The position numbers and the translations under genes are program-made. A stretch of 64,000 bases of DNA from JAPOUP01 sp965221405 (GTDB lineage: Bacteria > Pseudomonadota > Alphaproteobacteria > Rhodobacterales > Rhodobacteraceae): contig CBDCSE010000002.1 in NCBI GenBank assembly GCA_965221405.1, positions 806,001 to 870,000 of the forward strand, written 5' to 3'. The notes under the pieces were generated by a model. It was given only the letters and a program-made list of their open reading frames with translations. It did no database searches and was not told the DNA's origin. Positions 18,550 to 26,344 of this stretch are shown here, piece by piece (position 1 is the first letter of the stretch; each line of letters starts with the position of its first letter).

Positions 18550-19358
18550 GAATCGCCCCCGTATTTCTCGACAAAGGCACCGACATTTTTTGGGAAGTTC
18601 CCGCGCCGCATATTGTCCCAATGGACCGAGCGGTCGAGCTCCATGGCATTGGCCAGTGGCAATTCCGCTCCGCCCAGAAGCTGCCGTTTGGCCGCGCTTA
18701 CCCCAAGGCGCCCGGCCTTCTTGGCGACTTCCGCCGCAAACTCCTGCGTCTTGGGCATCAGGTCGTCTGGTGCGTAGAGCCGCTCCACCAGCCCAATCTC
18801 CAGAGCCTTCTGTGGCGAAACCGGCTTGGCCTCCAAAATGAATTCCAGCGCCTTCGCCGGACCAAGCAATCGCGCCAGAAGCTGACCGCCCCCACCGCCC
18901 GAAGGCACGGCACCGAACAGATCCATCTCCGGCACGCCAATCATCAGACGGTCCTTGTCGCTGCTGAACCGCAGATCACAGGCGGCAGCCAGTTCCAATC
19001 CACCGGCCAGCGTGTGCCCGTTCAGCGCCGCCACCACCAAGAAAGGTGCATTGCGCAGCCGCATACAGACCGCTCGGAAAGCATCCATTGTCTCGTTGAA
19101 CGCATTGACCAACCCGTCCGTGCCAAGCTCCTCCAATTGCCCGCGCATCCATTTGGCGTCACCGCCCGACGAGAACAGGCCAAGCTCACTGGTCAGGATC
19201 ACGACCGAGACACCCTCATCCCGTGTCGCATCATCAATCGCGGTGTTCAGCACGCCGAGCAAGTTGGGGTGCAGAGCATTCGCCGGGGCAAAATTCATGC
19301 TCCATACCTGCACGCCGTTCTCCGTGGTGATGTTCAATAGACTGGCCTCTGTTGTCAT
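18546..19358 (-). CDS. Enoyl-CoA hydratase/isomerase family protein
   Basis: A 270-residue crotonase-fold protein. FSSGGDAKWM near 62 and NGHTLAGGLELAAACDLR near 113-130 form the oxyanion hole, and EMDLFGAVPSGGGGG near 145-158 supplies the usual catalytic region. The C-terminal helix region (AKRQLLGG) is normal. It overlaps the thiolase start by four bases and lies 28 bases behind the alpha/beta hydrolase. Crotonases hydrate, isomerise or hydrolyse C-C bonds of CoA esters, so ring cleavage and double-bond hydration are both possible. Confidence 0.88.
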   Translation of the reverse strand: MTTEASLLNITTENGVQVWSMNFAPANALHPNLLGVLNTAIDDATRDEGVSVVILTSELGLFSSGGDAKWMRGQLEELGTDGLVNAFNETMDAFRAVCMRLRNAPFLVVAALNGHTLAGGLELAAACDLRFSSDKDRLMIGVPEMDLFGAVPSGGGGGQLLARLLGPAKALEFILEAKPVSPQKALEIGLVERLYAPDDLMPKTQEFAAEVAKKAGRLGVSAAKRQLLGGAELPLANAMELDRSVHWDNMRRGNFPKNVGAFVEKYGGDS

Positions 19359-19386
19359 GGTGGATCCTGTCGAATGGGCTAGCGGG

Positions 19387-20160
19387 TCAGAGCGTGTTGA
19401 GAAAGTTCTCTAGCTCGGCTTGGAAAGCGGCTTTGTCATCGAGGACGATCAGATGGCCACAATCCTCGATCACGGCGAGACGCGCGTTCGGGGCCTTGGC
19501 CACGCAGGCCTCGCCAAGCGCGATGGGGGCAACCGTGTCGTGGGAGGCGTGGAGGAAAAGCTGTACCGCCTTGACGTCTTTGGCCAGACTCTCGGGTTGC
19601 AAGCGCGCCAGCTCATCCACCGCTTCCAAAGCGACCGCAAGCTCGGTTGCTGAAAACATCCGTTCCAGCCAACCAATCTCGGCGGCGCTATGGTGGTTAT
19701 GGAAAAGAGCCTCTGCCGATTTCTGCGCAAAACCCGGCCAATCACGTCGCATGGCCTTGGCGAATTTGTCATAGGGTGAGGCTTCGCCTGATGGGATGGC
19801 GACTGAGACCACCCCTGTTACACGCACGGGCCGAGCCGCGGCAACCTTCAGGGCGACCGCTGCGCCAAGGGCGAACCCAACCAGCACCGCGTCTTCCAGC
19901 CTAAGCTCATCCAACAGGGCGGCGACATCCGCGGCCAGACGGTCAAAGGAATAGGGTCCGGCTAGATCGCACGACAGGCCAAAGCCCGGAAGATCCGGCG
20001 TCACAACATCGTAGCAAGCGCTCAACCCCTGCTCGGCATAGGCCCACATTTTCCGGTTGAGGCACCAGCCATGGAGCAGGATAATCGGTCGTCCGGCACC
20101 GCGTCGCGTATATCTCACACCCTGAGCTGAAACTTGAGCGCTCATTGCGATCTCTGCCAA
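19387..20160 (-). CDS. Alpha/beta hydrolase-fold protein lacking the nucleophile serine
   Basis: The 257-residue protein is collinear with meta-cleavage-product hydrolases and 3-oxoadipate enol-lactonases: LLHGWCLN (oxyanion), DLPGFGLS, the strand-5 elbow, HASHDTVAP with the acid, and EDCGHLIVLDD with the histidine. The elbow reads VGFALGAAV instead of GxSxG, so the serine is alanine; the DNA codon is GCC. The fold should be intact but ordinary ester hydrolysis should fail. It might be a serine-independent lyase or oxygenase-like member, or a dead enzyme. Start TTG at 20160 is chosen because GGAGG precedes it; ATG at 20145 is an alternative. First gene of the five-gene unit. Confidence 0.8.
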   Translation of the reverse strand: MAEIAMSAQVSAQGVRYTRRGAGRPIILLHGWCLNRKMWAYAEQGLSACYDVVTPDLPGFGLSCDLAGPYSFDRLAADVAALLDELRLEDAVLVGFALGAAVALKVAAARPVRVTGVVSVAIPSGEASPYDKFAKAMRRDWPGFAQKSAEALFHNHHSAAEIGWLERMFSATELAVALEAVDELARLQPESLAKDVKAVQLFLHASHDTVAPIALGEACVAKAPNARLAVIEDCGHLIVLDDKAAFQAELENFLNTL

Positions 20161-20188
20161 GATCTTCCTCCCTTTGGACGGCGGGGTT

Positions 20189-20240
20189 TATCTAGATTGC
20201 AATTATTTATCATGTCAACATTGTTAAGCAATAATTATTG
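20189..20240 (-). promoter_or_regulatory. Promoter and palindromes for the 20160-14125 operon
   Basis: Reading leftward, TTGACA (20213-20218) and TAGATA (20189-20194) are 18 bases apart. Just upstream is a perfect 12-base palindrome CAATAATTATTG (20229-20240), and a half-site GCAATTATT lies between the promoter boxes. An AT-rich patch like this within GC-rich DNA suits regulator binding. Confidence 0.6.
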
Positions 20241-20530
20241 GCGTGAAGTATTAAGAAACTGAAGAATATGTAAAATGCACTTCCTATGTCTGCACCGTCG
20301 GGCACACTGAACCGTCGATAGACTCCTAACACGGCATCGCCGGAACCAAAACTTTGCGAGATGAAATGCGAGATTTTTCGCCCCTGCGGGGGAGATGGAT
20401 CATGGCATGCCAATTCGTGGGGCTGCCGTCCGTCCCGTTGATTCGGTAGCGTCTCGATCCGGGCTCGCCCCAATCGCGGTCCCTTCCGCGTTCCGGCGTG
20501 AACGGCACGTGAGGCTGGCGGCCGCTAGGT

Positions 20531-20560
20531 AAAGAAAACCCCGGCCATCGCTGGCCGGGG
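20531..20560 (-). terminator. Rho-independent terminator of the TbpB-like gene
   Basis: A perfect 8-bp stem (CCCCGGCC, 6-base loop, GGCCGGGG; 20539-20560) is followed on the minus strand by TTTTCTTT. It lies 35 bases past the stop codon at 20596. Confidence 0.85.
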
Positions 20561-21857
20561 CTGTTGTTTTGTTTGTCCGCTATGCGCGGGAAAGGTTATT
20601 TGGCCTGGAACACTCCGACCACCTGTCCGTCTGTGAAGCGGCCGTCGAAATTACCCACGACTCCGTCGGGACGCTTGCCGGCCTCTCCGTAAAGCTGGGC
20701 GTTCCACGTTTCCTCGCCGCTTACGTCGTTTGTTTCGCCAACCGTGCCGATTTCTGTCTCACCGGCTGCCGATAGCCTTCCAGTAGCGGCGGAAACCTCT
20801 GTATTTTCAAGAACCAGCTTCCAGGTTTCGTTAACGGCGTTACCTCCCTCAAAGCCAGAGATTTCTCCCTTGAGCATTGGGGTGTCGTTAAAAGTGGCTG
20901 TCAGCGAAGCGGTGGCCTTGAAGGCACCGACGTCTTTCCCGTACCTCGACACGCCATGCGCGTCACCTTTATAGGTCGCGGAATTCAGTGTACGCCTGCT
21001 GGTGGTGTCAGCTGCGAGGTTCAGGTTTCCAGAATTGTCCGTCCCGAACACATTCCCGGATGCGTGCCACCTGATTTCCCTGCCGGACCCGGCACCGGTG
21101 CCTGAATCGGCTTCAATCCACACACCCCAGTCGGCGTAGGCGACTTCGCTTCGAGGAACGTACACTTTCCCTTTCTTCACCAGGCCAGCGGTAGCGTCTG
21201 TACCCGTTGCGACGAAATACCAATCGCCCGTCAGCTTGCCGTCCAACGATGAACAGGCACTGGCGTCGTTACAGATCAGGTTTCCGTCAATGCCCATGTA
21301 GGTTACAGAAGCTGCACTGCCGTCAGCGGTCAAAGGCTCTCCGGTATCCGTTTCTTCAACAGTGAGAGAGGAGCCAAAATCGGAAATATCCTTATTCTCC
21401 ACCGCCAGAGCGTACTCTGTGGACGCCGCTCCTCCCAGCGGGTTGACCAGAGCGGTTTTCGCGGTGATTCCCAGAGCTTCATGCCATTTCTGGCCACCCT
21501 TGACGCTTTCGCGGTGAATCCTGTTCTCCTCGGTCAGTTTGCCGTAATCAGCCTCGGAAATAAACACGTGAGAACCGTATGTGTTGCTGCCCTGGTCTGC
21601 CCAGTTCAGAAGACCCTTGTTATCCCCAGAAGCTATTTCGAGCGCCGCCAGAGACAGGCTGCCCTGAGAAGTTCCCGAAGGGCATTCGCCGCTTCCCGAG
21701 TGACGCCCTCCGCCCCGGTCTGTATCACGCCATTGGTGATCGTGATCACGCATGCGGCGGTTCTGTCTTCGTCGCAGGTGTAGTTATAACCGGCATGATG
21801 TGAATAACTACCGGCTGGCGCCGGTAGCGTCAGGGAGGTGACTGTCAGGATACCGAG

Positions 21858-22292
21858 TACGGGTCCGTCCGTGATGGTACCGGTGGTCGCCGGGAAGTGG
21901 CCCCGGAACCGGAACCGGCGTCCCCGGCACCGCCCGCGGATTCCGGGCAGCCCGCGCCGGATCCTGCGGGAGGAGCGGCCTTCCGCCCTGCGGACGGGAC
22001 CGGGGATGGCGGGTTCTGGGGGCACCGACACGGACATATGCACGTGGTCGCCCGGGAGCGCCCCATGCAGGATGGAAACGCCGTTCCCGCGGCGGACCTG
22101 GCGGCGGACGGTGCGCACCCGCAGGCCCGGATCTCCGGTCAGGACCCTGTGGCGGTACCCCGTCGCCCGGACGGTATGGTACCGGTGGTGATGGACGCGA
22201 TGCGCGGAGCGATCATATTGCATGTCCCTGTCCTCCCGGAAACGGGCCTTTGCCCTGAGCGGGCGGCCCGTTTCCGGGAGGACAGGGACATG
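21858..22292 (-). mobile_element. IS200/IS605-type element, truncated TnpA
   Basis: From ATG at 22223 the minus strand encodes an HUH (Y1) transposase start: SAHRVHHHRYHTVRATGYRHRVL, then ALPGDHVHMSVSVPP with the HxH metal motif, then GRSSRRIRR and RFRGHFPATTGTITD. The C-terminal helix with the nucleophile tyrosine is missing, because the frame runs straight into the TbpB-like sequence. AGGA precedes the start codon, and the left end carries a large palindrome. The copy cannot transpose on its own. Confidence 0.75.
22221..22292. repeat. Perfect 28-bp-arm palindrome at the IS200 end
   Basis: Arms at 22221-22248 and 22265-22292 are exact inverted copies (outer bases CATGTCCCTG) around a 16-base loop. 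It lies directly upstream of the TnpA start codon, where IS200-family elements carry a hairpin that limits translation. A 28-bp perfect stem is much longer than usual. Confidence 0.9.
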
Positions 22293-22456
22293 ACACGGTC
22301 CGTTCCCGCTGAAGCAATGTCCGACTGGAAGTCGGAGGCTTCGAACCAACGCGTGGAAAGTGAAGTGTCTCCGGGTTGAATCGTCAGCGTGGTGCTGTTT
22401 ACGGTTGTCGTGGTCGTTCCCGGAGTTGAGCTCCCTCCGCCGCATGGCCGGATCCG

Positions 22457-23512
22457 CTACCCGACCATGCGGTATCCGTCATGGGTGACCACCCGGAAAC
22501 TGCCGGTGACGGATTCCGCGATGGCCTCCCGTTCCCGTGGCAGGGTGTCGTTGAAAAAGCGGAAAATCGCCCCGGTGAACCGGCGCAGGTCGGCGTGGAA
22601 CCGGTCACGCCTCACGTGGCGGTGCATGACATCCCACAGACGCCCGGTCGGGTCGGGTGCGGGGCGTGGGGCGGCGGGAAGCGCGGCCAGACGCGGCATC
22701 CCGGCCGCTCCAGGAAGGGCACGGGCGCCTTCGCGTGACGGTGGCGGGCGTTGCCCGGCAGGACATGGATCACCCGGCCGCCGGGACGGGCGCGCTCCGG
22801 TTCCCGGGAAGCCGCAGGGTCGTGGTGGCACCGATCCGCCCACCCCCGCCCGTCGCGGACCCCATCGTCTCCAGGTCCGGCGCCCCGTGCGGGTCCGGCC
22901 GCCGGCGGCCCGTGGTGGACCTGACCGCGGGCCTGTCCGACCGGAGAACCCGGCCGTGGGCCGGACGGCTCCGCCATTCGGGATGCACCGCGTCGGGGAG
23001 GACGGTCGCCCCGTTGGCCGGGGCGTCCCGCATCAGCTGTTCATATTTCCGTATGAAGGCCTCCCGCCCCGCCCTGTCGGCCTGCCTCGGAAGCGGTTTC
23101 GGCCTGACGTAACCGAATCCCGGCTGGTGCATCGGCCTTATCGCGCCGCCGCGGGTGTACTCCACGCCGTGCAGCCGCAGGATGATGTCCCGCACCTCGT
23201 TGGTGCTGCGCGGCGGGCTGGCCGGCGGCGTCTCCCGGAGCGAGGTTTCCTGATCCCGCGTCAGCTTTCCCTCCCGTTCCGGATACGCTGCGGGGTCCAC
23301 CGAGGCCAGACCGGTCCGGCGGAACCCGCGCAGCCAGCCGCGCACCGTGTCGGGATCGAGATGGAGGAACCCGCGGACCTGGCGGACGCTCTTTCCGTCA
23401 TCAAGCGCCACGAGCGCGTTCGCGCGCCGCACCTCGGCGCCTCGACCCTGCGCCCGCGCATGACCGCCAGCAGCGCATGGCGCTGCTCCGGCGTCAGGAT
23501 GTTTCCGGACAT
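22457..23512 (-). pseudogene. Decayed IS630-family transposase
   Basis: From ATG at 23512 the first residues (MSGNILTPEQRHALLAVMRG) run into another frame from 23432, with RRANALVALDDGKSV, FLHLDPDTVRGWLRGF and AFIRKYEQLMRD. ATVLPDAVHPEW is the remnant of the first DDE aspartate block. The C-terminus appears in the frame ending at 22457 (DRFHADLRRFTGAIFRFFNDTLP, SVTGSFRVVTHDGYRMVG). At least three frames are involved, so the gene is dead. It overlies the lost 5' end of the TbpB-like lipoprotein gene. Confidence 0.8.
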
Positions 23513-23788
23513 GTCACCGCCTGTGTCCTGTTCTGACCGCTCTTTTCCGGGGCAGATGGACCGTTCCGCGAATCATGCCAGCCCCTAAGGGCGAATTTAT
23601 GATTCCGAGTATAGCACCGATCACGGAACCACCACGACCTCCGCGACCCAACCTGTTTCGGCATACCCACGCCCAATTGTGAGAAGCGATGCGGGAAGCT
23701 CGCGCGCGGATCTCCGGGAAACCGTCGAAAACGACCGATTCCACCCTTGATTCAATGCACGGATATCCGACAGTGGGACGGAGGAAAA

Positions 23789-26344
23789 ATGATCGATCCG
23801 CTACCCATTGACGACTGTCTGCCAGAGTTGCTGCTCGCGCTGCGCCACGACGGCCGTGCCGTCCTCCAGGCACCGCCCGGCGCCGGAAAAACCACACGCG
23901 TGCCTCTCGCCATTCTACGGGCGAAACTCGGCTCGGGACGTATTGTGGTTCTGGAACCCCGCCGACTCGCGGCCCGCGCCGCCGCGGAACGGATGGCGGA
24001 ATTGCTTGGTGAGGACGTTGGCCGGACCGTAGGTTACAGAATGCGCGGCGAGGCAAGCGTGTCCGGCGACACCCGCATTCTAGTGGTCACGGAAGGCATC
24101 CTGACGCGAATGATCCAGTCAGACCCGACGCTCGACGGGGTTGATGTCCTGATTTTCGACGAATTCCATGAACGCTCGCTCAACGCTGACCTCGGACTGG
24201 CTCTCGCCTGGGAGGTGCGCTGCGCGCTCCGCGGGGACCTTCGGCTGGTCGTCATGTCGGCCACACTCGATGCCCGGCCCGTCGCGGAACTGATGGATAA
24301 GGCGCCCCTGATCGTCTCCGACGGACGCAACTTTCCAGTGAACGTCCGATGGCTGCCCCGCCCGGCGCCAAAGGAGTCCCTGCTCAACGCCGCGGCGGCG
24401 TCGGTCCGAGCCGCGCTGGATGGGACGGACGGGGGGATTCTGGTTTTTCTACCGGGCGAACGTGAGATCCACGGGCTTGCCGCCCGACTGAACCGCATGC
24501 CGGGGGATGTGTCCGTGCATAAGCTCTACGGTGCCCTGCCGTTCGCCAAACAGCGCGCCGCCGTGGTACCCGCATCGCGCGGACGCAAGGTGGTCGTCGC
24601 GACCGCGATCGCGGAGACGGCGCTGACCATCGAAGGTATCCGAACGGTGATCGACTGCGGTCTCGCGAGGAGAGCGCGCTACGATCCGGGACGCGGAATG
24701 TCGCGACTGATCACCGAGCGAGTCACCAGAGCCGAAGCGGACCAGCGAACGGGTCGGGCCGGACGGGTTGGGCCAGGCGTCTGCCAGCGCCTTTGGACCA
24801 AGGGTGAGGAGCGCGGCATGCAGGCGTTTCCGCCACCTGAGATCGCCGCCGCGGATCTCTCCGGACTCGTCCTTGAACTGGCGCTCTGGGGCGCGCTGGA
24901 ACCTGACGGCCTGGCTTTCCTCTCCCGACCGCCCGCGGGGGCATGGGCCTCGGCGCGGGCGTTGCTGCATAGCCTGGGCGCCCTGGATGATACGGGACGG
25001 ATCACGGACCACGGACGGTCGATCGTCACCCTGCCACTGCACCCGAGAATCGCCCATATGCTGTCCGTCGCCGGACCCGCCGCGTCGGAACTGGCGGCGC
25101 TCCTCAACGATCGCGACCCGCTGCGCAACGCGGGAACGGACATTCGGCTTCGCATCGCGGCCATCAAGGAACCGGGCCGCCACCCTTCCGCACGGAAAAA
25201 CCTCGAGCGGGTTGCCGCCGAGGCACGCCGGCTTCGGTTCCTGGCCGTGGATGACGGCACGCCCCTGTCCGCACCCCAGCAGGCCGCGCTCGCCTATCCC
25301 GACCGCATCGGTATGCGCCGCGATGGCATCGCCGCCCGCTGGATTCTGTCCGGAGGATCAGGCGCCACGATGGACGAAGCGGATTCCCTCGCCGGGCAGC
25401 GCCTCATTGTCGCGACCGATCTGGAAGGGTCGGGACGCGATGCCCGGATCAGGCAGGCCGTTGCCATCACGGAAGCCGAACTGCGCGCGGTTCACGGAAG
25501 GCGAATCAAATGGATCGACGTTTGCCAGTGGTCGAAGCCCGAGCGCCGGGTGGTGACACGGCGGCAGGAACGGTTCGAGGCGCTGGTACTCGATGACCGG
25601 CGTTGGGACGACGCGCCCTCCGAAGCGCTGGCAGAGGCGATGCTCGATGGCGTCAGGCACCTCGGCCTGCCCTGGTCAGACAGCGCACGGCGGTTGCGGG
25701 CGCGCGTCGAATTCCTGAGAACGCGGGGAGCCGCATTGCCCGACTGCTCGGACAGTGGACTGATGGGCTCGCTTGAGGAGTGGCTCCTGCCCTGGCTCGC
25801 GGGGTTCCGAACCGCGGCGGATCTGGACAGGGTCGATCTGGTTGCGTCATTACGGGCGCGGCTTGGGCGACGGGAAATGGATCTGGTCGACCGACAGGCA
25901 CCGAAGTACTTTCACACGCCTCTCGGAAAGCGCAGGCCGATAGACTACGGGGACGAAAGCCCGGCGGTCACCGTCCGGCTACAGGAAATGTTCGGGGTGA
26001 CCCGCCATCCATCCGTAGGACCGGAAAGGATTCCGCTGCGACTCACCCTGCTCTCTCCCGGCGAACGGCCGCTCGCCGTGACCACTGACCTTCCCGGTTT
26101 CTTGAGTTCAGACATATTCTGGCGCAAGATTCTGATTCCATTTGATTTCCAGTTTCTGAAAGGGCACTACATTCGGCCCCTGGCGGGCTTTGGTCGCCGG
26201 TGGATGGTCGCCGGACCGGCTCGGCGGGTTGCGGTGCGTCAGGGTTTGGTCTTTCCCTGTGTCCTGCGTGATGTGCGATGCGGTTTCCGGGGCGGTGTGT
26301 ACAGAAAGGGTGCGGTGTTCCATGTCAGGCCCAGCGTGCGGTAG
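23789..26344 (+). CDS. hrpB: ATP-dependent helicase HrpB, C-terminus replaced by IS sequence
   Basis: HrpB is a DEAH-type RNA helicase-like protein. ATG at 23789 follows GGAGG by six bases. Visible motifs are the P-loop in APPGAGKTTRVP near 35, DEFHERS near 125, SATLD near 160, and QRTGRAGR near 325, followed by the HA2/OB region and the HrpB C-terminal domain. The native frame runs to 26100 (DLPGF) and is cut there by an IS1634-family element. Translation continues for about 80 IS-encoded residues to a stop at 26344, giving 851 residues; about 41 native residues are lost. The missing 3' end survives at 28556-28682. The truncated protein retains all helicase motifs and could still fold. Confidence 0.9.
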   Translation: MIDPLPIDDCLPELLLALRHDGRAVLQAPPGAGKTTRVPLAILRAKLGSGRIVVLEPRRLAARAAAERMAELLGEDVGRTVGYRMRGEASVSGDTRILVVTEGILTRMIQSDPTLDGVDVLIFDEFHERSLNADLGLALAWEVRCALRGDLRLVVMSATLDARPVAELMDKAPLIVSDGRNFPVNVRWLPRPAPKESLLNAAAASVRAALDGTDGGILVFLPGEREIHGLAARLNRMPGDVSVHKLYGALPFAKQRAAVVPASRGRKVVVATAIAETALTIEGIRTVIDCGLARRARYDPGRGMSRLITERVTRAEADQRTGRAGRVGPGVCQRLWTKGEERGMQAFPPPEIAAADLSGLVLELALWGALEPDGLAFLSRPPAGAWASARALLHSLGALDDTGRITDHGRSIVTLPLHPRIAHMLSVAGPAASELAALLNDRDPLRNAGTDIRLRIAAIKEPGRHPSARKNLERVAAEARRLRFLAVDDGTPLSAPQQAALAYPDRIGMRRDGIAARWILSGGSGATMDEADSLAGQRLIVATDLEGSGRDARIRQAVAITEAELRAVHGRRIKWIDVCQWSKPERRVVTRRQERFEALVLDDRRWDDAPSEALAEAMLDGVRHLGLPWSDSARRLRARVEFLRTRGAALPDCSDSGLMGSLEEWLLPWLAGFRTAADLDRVDLVASLRARLGRREMDLVDRQAPKYFHTPLGKRRPIDYGDESPAVTVRLQEMFGVTRHPSVGPERIPLRLTLLSPGERPLAVTTDLPGFLSSDIFWRKILIPFDFQFLKGHYIRPLAGFGRRWMVAGPARRVAVRQGLVFPCVLRDVRCGFRGGVYRKGAVFHVRPSVR
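25664..26100 (+). repeat. 437-bp direct repeat, left copy (long target-site duplication)
   Basis: This part of hrpB is repeated exactly at 28119-28555, immediately outside the two ends of the IS1634-family element. The borders coincide with the IS ends on both sides, so it is best explained as the target duplication made at insertion. Confidence 0.93.

Larger units (their letters stand above)
20596..22450 (-). pseudogene. TbpB-like surface lipoprotein gene, broken into three frames
   Basis: The C-terminal part (20596 to about 21690) encodes an eight-stranded-barrel type domain. It ends GNFDGRFTDGQVVGVFQAK, the typical closing strand of transferrin-binding-protein-B-like and related Slam-exported lipoproteins. 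A middle part in another frame (GYNYTCDEDRTAACVITITNGV) joins an IS200 transposase fragment. Upstream of that, a third frame reads GGGSSTPGTTTTT and then WFEASDFQSDIASAG, the tether after a lipobox cysteine. The signal peptide itself is lost to the IS630 remnant. The original protein probably sat on the outer membrane. The terminator at 20531-20560 is intact. Confidence 0.75.

Noticed and set aside
20326..20508. Short minus-strand frame before the catabolic operon that looks faintly transposase-like
   Set aside because: No motif could be tied to a family and there are no terminal repeats.
23514..24056. 180-codon minus-strand frame overlapping the hrpB start
   Set aside because: It overlaps the P-loop region of hrpB in antisense and shows no domain.
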